A stretch of 47,995 nt of DNA from Polaribacter sp. (GCA_023254055.1 JALQYN010000063.1:1-47995); one strand, 5' to 3'. Counted from the stretch's first letter, positions 6,868 through 15,463 are shown. Notes: a model not told the origin generated them from the letters alone. Translations and numbers: made by a program.

Positions 6868-8175
6868 TTAAACTTTAGAAGCTAATTCCAGTAAAATTGT
6901 AGAAACAATTGCTCCAACAGTTCCAATGGCATATCCAAATACGGCTAATAAAACACCCACAGTTGCTAATGAGGGATGGAATGCTTGTGCAACAATAGGA
7001 GCAGAGGCAGCACCACCAACATTAGCTTGACTTCCAACTGCCAAAAAGAAATATGGAGCTTTGATGATTTTGGCAACCAAAATCAACAATCCAGCATGAA
7101 TGGACATCCACACCAAACCAATCACTAACAATCCAGGATTGTCTAGGGCTTGATTTAAATCCATTTTCATTCCAATGGTTGCAACCAAAATATAAATAAA
7201 AACACTTCCTAATTTACTAGCACCTGCACCTTCATAATTTTTTGCTTTTGTGTAAGACAAAGCAATGGCAACAATGGTAGAAACACTAATCAACCAAAAG
7301 AATTGAGAATCTAAAAAGGTAAACATGTTCTTAATGGTTTGAGATTCTATTGAGCCAACCAAATTTCCAAAAAACTGACTTAAATATTTAGAAGAAAAAT
7401 GCCCAAAACCAACAGTTCCGAAAGCAATTCCCAGCATAATCATCAAGTCTGTTAAAGAAGGATTTCTTTTTACTTTTTTTGTGAAGTTTATTACCTTTTC
7501 TTTTAATTCTTCAATAGCAGAGTTGTCTGCTTTTAGCCATTTATCTATTTTGTCTTTTTTGCCAATTCCAATTAATAATACGGCCATCCAAATGTTGGCA
7601 ACAACAATATCAACAATTACCATTCCGCCATACTTTGCAGGGTTGTATTTGTAAATTTCTAGCATTGCCGTTTGATTGGCTCCACCACCAATCCAGCTTC
7701 CTGCTAGAGTAGATAGACCTCTCCAAACCGCATCAAAATCCGCTCCCCCAACAGTTTCTGGCGAGAAAACAGATATCAATAAAATAGCAATCGGGCCACC
7801 AATAATAATACCAACGGTTCCTGTAAAAAACATAATCAATGCTTTAGAACCTAAATTAAAAATGGCTTTTAAATCGATGCTCAACGTCATTAATACCAAT
7901 GCAGCAGGTAGTAAAAATCGACTGGATACGTAGTACAGACTAGAACTGTGTTTTACGGTTTCTCCAACGTTATTTGTGGTTACCCATTCTGGTGAAATAA
8001 CGCCAAAAGTTGTAAATATGGCTGGTACAAAATAGGCCATAAATAAACCTGGAACTATTTTGTAAAATTTACCCCAAAAGCCAGAGGTTATAGATTCTGT
8101 ATAAAATACAAATCCTAGTGAAATCATTAATAGCCCGAAAACAATTGCGTCATTTGTAAAGATTGGTGCTGTCAT
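6868..8175 (-). CDS. DUF819 family membrane protein (putative permease)
   Basis: A 435-residue polytopic protein with about 11-12 hydrophobic segments and the DUF819 (YjcL-like) pattern, including RFLLPAALVLMTLSID, GLSTLAGSWIGGGANQTAM and GSQANVGGAASAPIVAQAF. The two glycine-rich re-entrant-like loops in the N- and C-terminal halves suggest an inverted-repeat transporter fold like that of several anion and amino-acid permeases. Substrate unknown. It starts 2 bases upstream of nothing coding and is followed by the DUF4369 gene after a 43-bp gap. Confidence 0.85.
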   Translation of the reverse strand: MTAPIFTNDAIVFGLLMISLGFVFYTESITSGFWGKFYKIVPGLFMAYFVPAIFTTFGVISPEWVTTNNVGETVKHSSSLYYVSSRFLLPAALVLMTLSIDLKAIFNLGSKALIMFFTGTVGIIIGGPIAILLISVFSPETVGGADFDAVWRGLSTLAGSWIGGGANQTAMLEIYKYNPAKYGGMVIVDIVVANIWMAVLLIGIGKKDKIDKWLKADNSAIEELKEKVINFTKKVKRNPSLTDLMIMLGIAFGTVGFGHFSSKYLSQFFGNLVGSIESQTIKNMFTFLDSQFFWLISVSTIVAIALSYTKAKNYEGAGASKLGSVFIYILVATIGMKMDLNQALDNPGLLVIGLVWMSIHAGLLILVAKIIKAPYFFLAVGSQANVGGAASAPIVAQAFHPSLATVGVLLAVFGYAIGTVGAIVSTILLELASKV

Positions 8176-8205
8176 TGTGTATTATTTTTGGCTAAAGTAT
8201 TAAAA

Positions 8206-8865
8206 TTATTTCTTTTTAATGTGATTTGTAGAAATAGCTATGCCTGCAACAATTCTATTAAAATTGGCGCCACCATTTAAAGAAATATTATGATAGCCTA
8301 ATTGTAAGTTAATTGTATTGGAAAATTTGTGTTTTAAACCAATGCCAAACCAATTTTGAGAATAAGTGTTGCCATCGAAATTTAAAAAAACTTCATCGTA
8401 AACGTACGCAGAAAGTGAATCAGAAATAGGATGATTTATTCCTAGTTGATATCGAAACCAATGTTTAGTGTCTGTTTCAAACAAACGTTGTTCGAACCTA
8501 AACCTGTGTGCAAAACCAAATTTTGAATGTGAATAGTTAATGTTTAAATCTTCAACTATTCTGTGTTCATTTACACCACCACCATCTACATCAAAAGTAG
8601 CATCCGTATTAAAAAAAGCGTATCCTACATAGGCACTAAATGTATTGTTTATTTTATAGTTTGCACCCGCTCGTAACATGAGTTGCTGTAGATCGTTTGC
8701 GATATCAAAAAATCTAAATTGCGCCTGTGTTTTAAGACTAATTCTTTCAGAAACTTTATGTGATCCGCCGTAGGCATACCAAACTCCAAGTTTATTTTCT
8801 GGGTTAGATTGTGCAATAGTGTGAAATGAAATAAATAATAAAATAATTAATGTAATTTTCTTCAT
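8206..8865 (-). CDS. DUF2490 domain-containing outer-membrane protein
   Basis: A 219-residue protein with an N-terminal signal peptide (MKKITLIILLFISFHTIAQ) and alternating-hydrophobicity beta-strands: LGVWYAYGGSHKVSERISLK, FRFEQRLFE, WFRYQLGINHPI, LQLGYHNI. This is the DUF2490 pattern, predicted as a small outer-membrane beta-barrel. Function unknown. It is 30 bp upstream of the DUF819 permease on the same strand, so the two may be co-transcribed. Confidence 0.82.
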   Translation of the reverse strand: MKKITLIILLFISFHTIAQSNPENKLGVWYAYGGSHKVSERISLKTQAQFRFFDIANDLQQLMLRAGANYKINNTFSAYVGYAFFNTDATFDVDGGGVNEHRIVEDLNINYSHSKFGFAHRFRFEQRLFETDTKHWFRYQLGINHPISDSLSAYVYDEVFLNFDGNTYSQNWFGIGLKHKFSNTINLQLGYHNISLNGGANFNRIVAGIAISTNHIKKK

Positions 8866-8886
8866 GTGGTACGTTTTTACAAATTA

Positions 8887-8912
8887 AAATCTCCCACTTT
8901 CGTAGGAGATTT
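8887..8912 (-). terminator. Intrinsic terminator of the Asp-box propeller gene
   Basis: Arms AAATCTCC (8887-8894) and GGAGATTT (8905-8912) form a hairpin 24 bp past the stop at 8936. On the minus strand it is followed by a weak TTTTAATTT tract; on the plus strand it is followed by ATAAAAAA. Confidence 0.55.
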
Positions 8913-8935
8913 ATAAAAAATAAATGGTTGAAATA

Positions 8936-11900
8936 TTAATTTTCGCTAAATTTTTTAGTGTTTTTAAAAGGTGAAATCTGAATAGGTTCTACCTCGTTTT
9001 TATAAGTTATCCAATCTGAACTAAAGAAAGTGTTGGTTTTATCCAAAGCATCTTTTAGTGCATCTTTAAAATTGTTAATCAGTTCGGTTTCTGTCTTGGT
9101 AATTTTACCAAAACGAGCACCTAGATAACTTCTAGCAGCACCGTATCTTTGAGTTACAGTAACTTCTGGATTTCTAGTAATACCTTGTCTTTTGTCAATA
9201 GTTCCAAGATATAAGCTAATTAATTTGTCAATTTTTTCAGTAATTTCTTTAGATGATTTTATCTGAGAAGCATATTTTTTCTTATCGGCTTTAGATAAAT
9301 TGGTTGATATTTCTTTGACAGTATTTTTGCTTTCTACCAACTGTTTTACAACTTCTGCAATTGTTTTGCCATTTGCTTCTAGTTGTTTGCTCATCTCATA
9401 TCGCGTAGAAAGATCTGTTTTAGAGTAGGTTAGTCTCGGGTCAAATTCAACTTTAATTGTTTGTTCAGACACAAGATTTCCAAAACTCATTTTTAATTTA
9501 TAAGTTCCAGGTTTTACTCTAATTCCGCCCGGCTCTCTAGTTGATTCTCTTAAAGATCTAGAGGCTCTTGCAACACCTTTTTCATCTAAAAACCAATACA
9601 TTTTATGCACTCCGTTTTCCTTTGGAGCTTTTTGTTTTAAGGTTCTAATCAAACGCGTTCCGTCAAAAATCTCTAACTTGATTTCATCCCATTTAACGGC
9701 GTCTTTTTTTGCACTTTTAGCTGTTTCTGGTTTATTGATGTAAAACGAAATTGGTGCACCCCGTCTTCTGTTTTCTCCTTGGTACAAGGCGTCTGCTCCA
9801 AATCTGCTTCCTGTTGGTTGGATGAAGCTTGCTTGGTAAGCAATAGGGGGTTCAAACAACTGTAAGTTTGTTGCAAAACTCTTGTTGTTTCCTGCCAATG
9901 CTCTTAAAGGTCTAATATCATCTAACACCCAAGCAGCTCTACCAAAAGTTCCGATAACTAAATCGTGTTCTCTTGGCTGAATTACTAAATCCTTTACAGG
10001 AACTGTAGGGAAACCGTTGGTCCATTTGGTCCATTTATCTCCAGCATTTAAAGAAATATACAATCCGTCATCAGTTCCTAAAAATAGTAAATTCGGATTT
10101 TCAAGATCTTCAAGAATACTTAATGTATAACTCTGCACGTCTTTTTCATCTACAATACGAGTCCAAGTTCTTCCGTAGTTTTTCGTTTTGTATGCATAAG
10201 GAGTGTAGTTAAAACGACGGTAATCGTTTGCAATTAACAAGGCTTCACCTTTATTTTTGTTAGAGGCTTTTATCTGAGCAATCCAACTTCCTTCAGGCAA
10301 TCCTTTTAAGTTTTTAGAAACATTGGTCCAAGTAGCACCACCATTTCTTGTTACCTGAACGTTTCCGTCATCGGTACCAACCCAAAGCATGTCTTTTTCT
10401 AAAGGAGATGGCTCTATAACTAGTATTGTTGTATGATTTTCTGCACCAGTAGCATCCATACTTAAACCACCACTTTCGGCTTGTTTTTGTTTGTTTGGGT
10501 CGTTGGTTGTTAAATCTGGAGAAATAACATTCCAAGTAGTTCCTTTATTGGTGCTTTTGTGTACAAACTGACTTCCAAAATAAATGGTTGAATTATCAAA
10601 AGGGTCTTGTCCAATAGCACTATTCCAATTGAAACGCAATTTTACATTCGGGTCTGGATGTGTTGGTTTTATAGAATAGCTATAACCTGTTTTTTGATCG
10701 TATCGAACTACAGAGCCTTGTTGACTCATAGCATATCCATAGCGAGAATCTTCTTTATCTGGAATCACATCAAATCCATCACCAAAAGCCAATTCTTGCC
10801 AATACGAATTTCTAATTCCTTGTGCTTTCCATACATAAGCTGGTCCGCCCCAAGAACCGTTATCTTGCATTCCTCCATATACATTATACGGAAAATCGTT
10901 GTCTACATTGATGTGGTAAAATTGAGCTACAGGAAGGTTTCCTATAAAACGCCACGATTTTCCTTTGTCTTTTGTAATGTTTAATCCACCATCATTTCCA
11001 TCAATCATAAAGTTTCCATTTTTTGGATGAATCCACCATGCATGATGGTCTGGATGCACACCATTGTTAACTCCATAAGCAGGCATTAACTGACGGAAGC
11101 TTTTACCACCATCATCAGAAACATTTACGTAGGTAAAAATAGAATACAATCTGTTTTCGTTTTGTGGATCAACATAAATTTCTGAATAATAAAACGGACG
11201 TGTTCCAATTTCTGGTTTGTCATTTATTTTAGACCATTTAAATCCGCCATCAACACTTTTGTATAATGCATTCTTTTTAGCTTCTACCAATGCATAAATG
11301 GTATTTGGGTTGCTTCTAGAAATGGCAACACCAATTCTTCCTAAATTTCCTTTAGGAAAACCTTCTTTTTCGGTAACTTTCTTCCAAGTATCTCCACCGT
11401 CATGTGTAATATACATACCACTTCCTTCTCCTCCAGAATTAAAAAACCAAGGATCGCGTTTGTGTTCCCACATAGCAGCAATTAATTTATTTGGATTTGA
11501 TGGATCCATTACCAAGTCTGCGGCTCCGGTTTTATTGTTGTTGAATAATATTTGTTTCCAAGTTTTTCCACCATCTATCGTTTTGTATACACCACGTTCT
11601 GGATGTTCTCCCCAAGGAGAACCAATAGCGGCAGCATACACAATATTCGGATTTGTAGGATCGATAACCACACGATGAATATGGCGTGTTTTTTCTAATC
11701 CCATCGCTTTCCAAGTCTTTCCAGCGTCTAGAGATTTGTAGATTCCGAATCCACCATTTAAACTGTTACGAGGGTTTCCTTCTCCGGTTCCAACCCAAAC
11801 TACGCTTGGATTAGATTGTTGAATGGCAACTGCACCAATAGAAGCAGTCAATTCATTATCAAAAATAGGTTCCCATTTAATTCCGGCTGAAGTAGATTTC

Positions 11901-12097
11901 CATAAACCTCCAGAAGCAGTTCCGGCATACATAATGTTTGTATCAGATTGTACAACATCAATGGTTGTTACACGTCCACTCATTCCACCAGGACCAATAT
12001 TTCTTGGTTTCATGTTTTTTACCAAATCCATAGAGAATTCTTGAGAAAAGGCTAGTGTAGTAGCCAATATTAAAAGTAGTGATAATAATTTTTTCAT
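8936..12097 (-). CDS. Exported VPS10/sortilin-like beta-propeller protein (glycosyl-hydrolase-like)
   Basis: A 1053-residue secreted protein: signal peptide MKKLLSLLLILATTLAFS, then an N-terminal conserved segment (MKPRNIGPGGMSGRVTTIDV). About ten Asp-box/BNR blades of the SxDxGxTW type follow, for example SLDAGKTWKAM, TIDGGKTWKQ, THDGGDTWKK, SDDGGKSF, STNKGTTWN and TRNGGATWTN. About residues 790-900 resemble a FlgD-like beta-sandwich; the C-terminus is helical and lysine-rich. Asp-box propellers occur in sialidases, xyloglucanases and sortilins, but no catalytic residues can be assigned. It is probably an exported binding or scaffold protein. No PorSS C-terminal sorting domain is evident. 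Confidence 0.85.
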   Translation of the reverse strand: MKKLLSLLLILATTLAFSQEFSMDLVKNMKPRNIGPGGMSGRVTTIDVVQSDTNIMYAGTASGGLWKSTSAGIKWEPIFDNELTASIGAVAIQQSNPSVVWVGTGEGNPRNSLNGGFGIYKSLDAGKTWKAMGLEKTRHIHRVVIDPTNPNIVYAAAIGSPWGEHPERGVYKTIDGGKTWKQILFNNNKTGAADLVMDPSNPNKLIAAMWEHKRDPWFFNSGGEGSGMYITHDGGDTWKKVTEKEGFPKGNLGRIGVAISRSNPNTIYALVEAKKNALYKSVDGGFKWSKINDKPEIGTRPFYYSEIYVDPQNENRLYSIFTYVNVSDDGGKSFRQLMPAYGVNNGVHPDHHAWWIHPKNGNFMIDGNDGGLNITKDKGKSWRFIGNLPVAQFYHINVDNDFPYNVYGGMQDNGSWGGPAYVWKAQGIRNSYWQELAFGDGFDVIPDKEDSRYGYAMSQQGSVVRYDQKTGYSYSIKPTHPDPNVKLRFNWNSAIGQDPFDNSTIYFGSQFVHKSTNKGTTWNVISPDLTTNDPNKQKQAESGGLSMDATGAENHTTILVIEPSPLEKDMLWVGTDDGNVQVTRNGGATWTNVSKNLKGLPEGSWIAQIKASNKNKGEALLIANDYRRFNYTPYAYKTKNYGRTWTRIVDEKDVQSYTLSILEDLENPNLLFLGTDDGLYISLNAGDKWTKWTNGFPTVPVKDLVIQPREHDLVIGTFGRAAWVLDDIRPLRALAGNNKSFATNLQLFEPPIAYQASFIQPTGSRFGADALYQGENRRRGAPISFYINKPETAKSAKKDAVKWDEIKLEIFDGTRLIRTLKQKAPKENGVHKMYWFLDEKGVARASRSLRESTREPGGIRVKPGTYKLKMSFGNLVSEQTIKVEFDPRLTYSKTDLSTRYEMSKQLEANGKTIAEVVKQLVESKNTVKEISTNLSKADKKKYASQIKSSKEITEKIDKLISLYLGTIDKRQGITRNPEVTVTQRYGAARSYLGARFGKITKTETELINNFKDALKDALDKTNTFFSSDWITYKNEVEPIQISPFKNTKKFSEN

Positions 12098-12173
12098 GAT
12101 AAGTTAGTTCATTAATTGAGCGCATGAAGTTACAAAATCTAAAAAAAATAGAACTCTTAAATATATGTTAACA

Positions 12174-12206
12174 TAAAAAAAGCGAAGAATTTTATTCCTC
12201 GCTTTT
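12174..12206. terminator. Terminator of the SPFH-Arc operon, possibly bidirectional
   Basis: AAAAAGCGA-GAA / TTC-TCGCTTTT inverted repeat around a TTTTA loop, with an A-run on the left and a T-rich run on the right. The stop codon of the RHH gene (12192-12194) lies in the loop. On the minus strand the hairpin is followed by seven T residues. Confidence 0.65.
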
Positions 12207-12359
12207 CTTTTTTGGTTCTCTTTTGGCTTCTTTTAAACTTTGCATGAGCATCCATTCAATCTGCCCGTTGGTAGATCGAAATTCGTCCGAAGCCCATTTT
12301 TCAATAGCTTTTATCATATCTTCATTTATTCGCAGCGCGAATGCTTTCTTTTTTGCCAT
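12192..12359 (-). CDS. Arc-family ribbon-helix-helix DNA-binding protein
   Basis: A 55-residue protein from an ATG at 12359: beta-strand MAKKKAFALRIN, helix A EDMIKAIEKWASDEF, turn RSTNGQ and helix B IEWMLMQSLKEAK, ending in a basic tail. This is the Arc/MetJ ribbon-helix-helix layout, where the strand inserts into the major groove as a dimer. It starts 2 bp after the alpha/beta hydrolase and is the last gene of the SPFH operon. In Bacteroidetes an SPFH protein next to an Arc-type protein is a recurrent pairing (recalled, not checked). It may autoregulate the operon. Confidence 0.82.
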   Translation of the reverse strand: MAKKKAFALRINEDMIKAIEKWASDEFRSTNGQIEWMLMQSLKEAKREPKKKSEE

Positions 12360-12361
12360 GG

Positions 12362-13279
12362 TTACTTTTTTATAAATGCAACGACTGTTGTAATTAATTT
12401 TTCTGATAAAGAAAAATCTGCTGAGTAATACGAGTTCATATTATCGGCATCTTTTTCGATATGTTTCAGTACATGATTCATGTTCTCTATCAACACTAAT
12501 TTAGAGGATGGTTTTGCTTTATGTAAAGCTTCTGCATCTGAAACTTTTACTTGTAAATCTTTATCTCCGTTAATAATTAAAACAGGAATGGTTAGTTTTT
12601 TTATTTCTTCTGAAGGATTGTAAGTCGCCCAATTTTTAATAAAGGGCAAATTTTGTTTTGCAAATACAGCAGCCAATAAAGGATTTACTTGTTTGATACC
12701 TCCGGTTTCAAATAATTCTTTAAAATGTGCTTCTGCAACTTTTCCGAATTCTGGACTTTGAGCTGAAATTTGCTCAATGATGGTTTTGTCTATGCTAACA
12801 GCAGGGCCAGATAGAGAAATGTATTTGCTTGTTCCTTTTGATGCCAACATGGCTATCAATGAGCCTTGACTGTGACCAGCCAATATTATTTCTGAAAAAC
12901 GATGGTCGTTTTTAAAATGTGCAACAACTTTTTCTACATCACTTACCAAATCTGTAAAAACAATCCCTTTTAAAAATTTAAAATTTTTAGGATTCGAAGT
13001 TCTTTTATCAAAACTAAAAAAGGCAATATCTTCTTTATTGATTGCATCTCTAAATTGTTTGATATAATTTGCTTTTACAACAGTACCTTGATTTCCATTT
13101 CTGTCAACATTTCCAGATCCATGAACCCAGATTACTAAAGGCACTTTTGTTTTTGTAAACGAAAGGGTTCCAGGTAATTCAATAGAATCATTTTTAATTA
13201 GAACTTCTTCTAATTTTATTGTTTGTCCGTAAGCAATTGAACAGATTGATAAAAATATGTATAGAAACTTAATTTTCAT
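12362..13279 (-). CDS. Exported alpha/beta hydrolase
   Basis: A 305-residue protein: signal peptide MKIKFLYIFLSICSIAYG, then a canonical alpha/beta hydrolase with oxyanion-hole segment LVIWVHGSGNVDRNG, nucleophile elbow ILAGHSQGSLIA (Ser in GHSQGS), acid region VLIINGDKDLQV (Asp) and catalytic His in ENMNHVLKH. The triad is complete. The lid region (about residues 160-215) is helical. Substrate unknown; acyl ester or peptide hydrolysis in the periplasm is likely. Its start overlaps the end of the upstream PH-like gene by 11 bp. Confidence 0.88.
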   Translation of the reverse strand: MKIKFLYIFLSICSIAYGQTIKLEEVLIKNDSIELPGTLSFTKTKVPLVIWVHGSGNVDRNGNQGTVVKANYIKQFRDAINKEDIAFFSFDKRTSNPKNFKFLKGIVFTDLVSDVEKVVAHFKNDHRFSEIILAGHSQGSLIAMLASKGTSKYISLSGPAVSIDKTIIEQISAQSPEFGKVAEAHFKELFETGGIKQVNPLLAAVFAKQNLPFIKNWATYNPSEEIKKLTIPVLIINGDKDLQVKVSDAEALHKAKPSSKLVLIENMNHVLKHIEKDADNMNSYYSADFSLSEKLITTVVAFIKK

Positions 13280-13781
13280 TAGTTGTTATTTTATGTTCGT
13301 ATGTTTTCAAAATGGCATTGGCTTCATTCAGTAATTTTGTACCAATGAGTATTTTTTTGCCATTTTTGCATTCTATTTGTATTCCTATATCTCCAGAAAC
13401 AGTATAAGAAATCCCTTTCTTTTTTCTCGAAAGAAAACTGGTTTTTAATCCCCAGCCACCATACTCTGTCATCGCATGATATGTTCTAGTATTGGCAGAT
13501 TTTATTTCAATCCAAGTTAGTACTCTTGGAGAAAAATGAAATGGAAAAAATTGAAATTGAATTCCTTTTTCGTCAATTCTTGTAGTTAATTTAAAGAAAA
13601 AAATTGGGAGCACACATAAAGGCATTAAGACCAATGAAAAAACAAATTCGTTCATACTCATGTTACTGTTTTCTTTAGAAAACTCTTTAATGATTATGAC
13701 AATAGGCACCAACATGCTAATGGTTATTAAAACAATCAACCAGCTTTGTGTAAAACGTTGTTCTTCTTTAAAAACTCTCAT
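13269..13781 (-). CDS. Two-TM PH-like membrane protein (DUF6141-like)
   Basis: A 170-residue protein from the ATG at 13781 (MRVFKEEQRF; a TTG one codon earlier is less likely). Two hydrophobic segments (about residues 15-33 and 46-64) are followed by a beta-rich domain: TRIDEKGIQFQFFPF, LTWIEIKSANTRTY, YGGWGLKTSF, SYTVSGDIGIQIECKNGKKI LIGT. This layout is typical of small bacterial PH-domain proteins such as DUF6141. Function unknown. It overlaps the hydrolase start and sits 6 bp after the 45-aa protein. Confidence 0.7.
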   Translation of the reverse strand: MRVFKEEQRFTQSWLIVLITISMLVPIVIIIKEFSKENSNMSMNEFVFSLVLMPLCVLPIFFFKLTTRIDEKGIQFQFFPFHFSPRVLTWIEIKSANTRTYHAMTEYGGWGLKTSFLSRKKKGISYTVSGDIGIQIECKNGKKILIGTKLLNEANAILKTYEHKITTNEN

Positions 13782-13787
13782 CAAGAT

Positions 13788-13925
13788 TCATTTTTTTTTG
13801 ACAGCAGCTAGTACAAAAACAACACCAACACCAATGCCAATTGCAATATTTTTCAGAGCCACTCCAATGGCTACTCCAATTGCAATTCCGAAACCTAATT
13901 TTTTAAGATTGATATTGTTTTTCAT
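13788..13925 (-). CDS. 45-aa glycine-zipper membrane protein
   Basis: An ATG at 13925 opens a 45-codon frame: MKNNINLKKLGFGIAIGVAI, then GVALKNIAIGIGVGVVFVLAAVKKK. The core has GxxxG spacing and two hydrophobic stretches around KN, with a basic C-terminus. The KNIAIGIGVG segment matches KNIAIGISIG in the 59-aa protein at 14098-14277, so the two are paralogues. It begins 1 bp after the DUF4177 stop. Function unknown; probably an oligomerising inner-membrane peptide. Confidence 0.65.
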   Translation of the reverse strand: MKNNINLKKLGFGIAIGVAIGVALKNIAIGIGVGVVFVLAAVKKK

Positions 13926-13926
13926 T

Positions 13927-14085
13927 TTATCTGTTTTTATCTCTTTCTAAAACGATTCGTGTATTTTGTTCTCCAATATGAATTACTTTCCAGCCACTTC
14001 TTGCATGTTCGTTTAGAGTATCTTCTAAACGCTCATTGTTTTTAGAAAGTCCCATTTTCCAGTTAATTACTTTATATTCTTTCAT
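13927..14085 (-). CDS. DUF4177-like small protein
   Basis: A 52-residue protein from the ATG at 14085: MKEYKVINWKMGLSKNNERL, EDTLNEHARSGWKVIHIGEQ, NTRIVLERDK. The EYKV...LE..LNE.A..GW.V pattern with a final beta-strand is the DUF4177 fold. No signal peptide or membrane segment. Unknown function; in other organisms such domains sit next to membrane or phage proteins. Its tight spacing (12 bp and 1 bp) with two glycine-zipper proteins argues for joint work. Confidence 0.75.
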   Translation of the reverse strand: MKEYKVINWKMGLSKNNERLEDTLNEHARSGWKVIHIGEQNTRIVLERDKNR

Positions 14086-14097
14086 TTTGTTTTGTCT

Positions 14098-14277
14098 TTA
14101 CAGTCTTTTTTTTTCTCCAAAATTAATCAATGCTAATACAACTCCGATTGTTGTACCTATACCAGAACCAATTGAAATACCAATAGCGATGTTTTTAAAA
14201 ACGACACCAAAAACTACCCCTAAACTTGTTCCTAAAGAAACTCCAAGACCAATTGCTAAAATTTGTTTTTCATTCAT
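14098..14277 (-). CDS. 59-aa glycine-zipper membrane protein
   Basis: An ATG at 14277 opens a 59-codon frame: MNEKQILAIGLGVSLGTSLG, VVFGVVFKNIAIGISIGSGI, GTTIGVVLALINFGEKKRL. It is dense in glycine and small residues with GxxxG motifs. It contains two predicted membrane passes joined by KN and has a basic tail. It is a paralogue of the 45-aa protein two genes downstream. A glycine-zipper fold suggests membrane-embedded oligomers. No named family recognised. Confidence 0.65.
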   Translation of the reverse strand: MNEKQILAIGLGVSLGTSLGVVFGVVFKNIAIGISIGSGIGTTIGVVLALINFGEKKRL

Positions 14278-14290
14278 TACTTTTTTTATT

Positions 14291-14392
14291 TTAAATGTTT
14301 GATGATATCAATACGCCTATGCTAATTAATACAATGCAAATTGCGAAGAGTATAAACACTACTTTTTTATTTTTGATTTGAAATCCTAACAT
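14291..14392 (-). CDS. 33-aa single-pass membrane peptide
   Basis: An ATG at 14392 gives MLGFQIKNKKVVFILFAICI VLISIGVLISSNI. It has a short basic N-terminus (KNKK) and one clear transmembrane helix, and ends 13 bp before the next ORF. The codons and spacing fit the operon, but at this length chance cannot be excluded. Confidence 0.5.
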   Translation of the reverse strand: MLGFQIKNKKVVFILFAICIVLISIGVLISSNI

Positions 14393-14410
14393 ATTTTTTT
14401 AATTAGATTA

Positions 14411-14476
14411 TTAAATTAGTAGTGTTAAAATAAAATGAATTACCACAATTACTATTTTTAGTACAGCTGTTATCAT
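14411..14476 (-). CDS. 21-aa hydrophobic micro-ORF
   Basis: The start codon follows the SPFH stop in the junction TAAAATG (1-bp gap), the same junction type used by real gene pairs in this window. The peptide MITAVLKIVIVVIHFILTLL is almost entirely a transmembrane helix. It is too short to be convincing alone; support comes from the junction and from the neighbouring small membrane ORFs. Confidence 0.35.
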   Translation of the reverse strand: MITAVLKIVIVVIHFILTLLI

Positions 14477-14477
14477 T

Positions 14478-15338
14478 TTAATGACTTAACGTTCCTGTAT
14501 TTAATACTGGAGAGGCATCTTTATCTCCACATAAAATCACCATTAAATTACTAACCATAGCTGCTTTGCGTTCATCGTCTAAATCAACAATATTCTTTTT
14601 TCCAAGCTCTTCTAAAGCCATTTCTACCATACTTACGGCACCTTCAACAATTTTATGTCTCGCTGCAACAATTGCGGTAGCTTGTTGTCTTTTTAACATG
14701 GCATTTGCAATTTCTTGTGCATAGGCTAAATATCCAATTCTTGCCTCTAATACTTCAATACCAGCAATAGACAAACGCTCTTCAACTTCTTTTTCTAACG
14801 CTTCACTTACTTCGTTTACACTAGAACGTAAGGTAATATCTTCTTCAGTTCCTTCATCTGCAAAATTATCATACGGATACATGCTTGCTAATTTTCTAAC
14901 AGCAGCGTCTGTTTGTACTCGTACAAAATTTTCGTAATTATCTACATCAAAAGCAGCTTTATGAGTATCTGTTACTCTCCAAACTAAGATGGTACTAATC
15001 ATTATTGGGTTTCCTAGCTTGTCGTTTACTTTTAAACGCTCACTATCAAAATTGCTAGCTCTTAAAGAAATGGTTCTTTTCTTGTATAACGGATTTGCCC
15101 AATACAAGCCATTTACTTTTATGGTTCCAATGTATTTACCAAATAGTAAAATTACTTTTGATGAATTTGGATTGACTAAAATAAATCCAAAAATAGAAAT
15201 GAAAGCAACAGCTGTAGCAATAAGCCAAGCAGGATTTTCATATTTTATTGCCGTTACAATTCCTCCAATAAACAGCACTAATACTAAAACGAACATTAGA
15301 TATCCGTTTGCGGGTTTTATACTTTTTTCGTTACTCAT
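14478..15338 (-). CDS. SPFH/band 7 domain membrane protein (stomatin-like)
   Basis: A 286-residue protein from the ATG at 15338 (MSNEKSIKPANGYLMF). A longer frame reaches back to 15407, but that extension overlaps a good promoter, so the shorter form is preferred. Two close hydrophobic segments (about residues 12-50) precede the SPFH domain (NPNSSKVILLFGKYIGTIK, LRASNFDSERLKVNDKLGNP, VRKLASMYPYDNF) and a helical region with EERLSIAGIEVLEARIGYLA and ALKRQQA-type coiled coil. SPFH proteins form membrane microdomain cages and often regulate proteases. It heads an operon of small membrane proteins ending in an Arc-type regulator. Confidence 0.88.
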   Translation of the reverse strand: MSNEKSIKPANGYLMFVLVLVLFIGGIVTAIKYENPAWLIATAVAFISIFGFILVNPNSSKVILLFGKYIGTIKVNGLYWANPLYKKRTISLRASNFDSERLKVNDKLGNPIMISTILVWRVTDTHKAAFDVDNYENFVRVQTDAAVRKLASMYPYDNFADEGTEEDITLRSSVNEVSEALEKEVEERLSIAGIEVLEARIGYLAYAQEIANAMLKRQQATAIVAARHKIVEGAVSMVEMALEELGKKNIVDLDDERKAAMVSNLMVILCGDKDASPVLNTGTLSH

Positions 15339-15375
15339 GATATATGTATTTTGATTTGATATTAAAATGATATCA

Positions 15376-15408
15376 CAAAGATATATGTTTTTTTTTGACT
15401 TTTGCAAA
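15376..15408 (-). promoter_or_regulatory. Promoter of the SPFH-Arc operon
   Basis: On the minus strand TTTG (15408-15405) is followed after 21 bases by TATCTTTG (15383-15376), a full match to the Bacteroidetes TTTG / TAnnTTTG pattern. Transcription should start near 15370, about 30 bases before the ATG at 15338. This is why the longer SPFH start is rejected. Confidence 0.65.
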
Positions 15409-15463
15409 TTTTTAAACTATTATTTTTATAAATTAGCCAAACATAATTTCATAAAAACTAAAA

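Noticed and set aside
10607-10984. Plus-strand frame of 125 codons opposite the Asp-box propeller gene
   Set aside because: It lies inside a strong 1053-codon minus-strand gene, has no family resemblance, and results from the AT-rich complement. The same applies to the plus-strand frames at 11298-11678 and 7676-7933.
15339-15407. Longer N-terminus for the SPFH protein
   Set aside because: The extension overlaps the TTTG-N21-TATCTTTG promoter and encodes MQKSKKNIYLCDIILISNQN, unlike any SPFH start.
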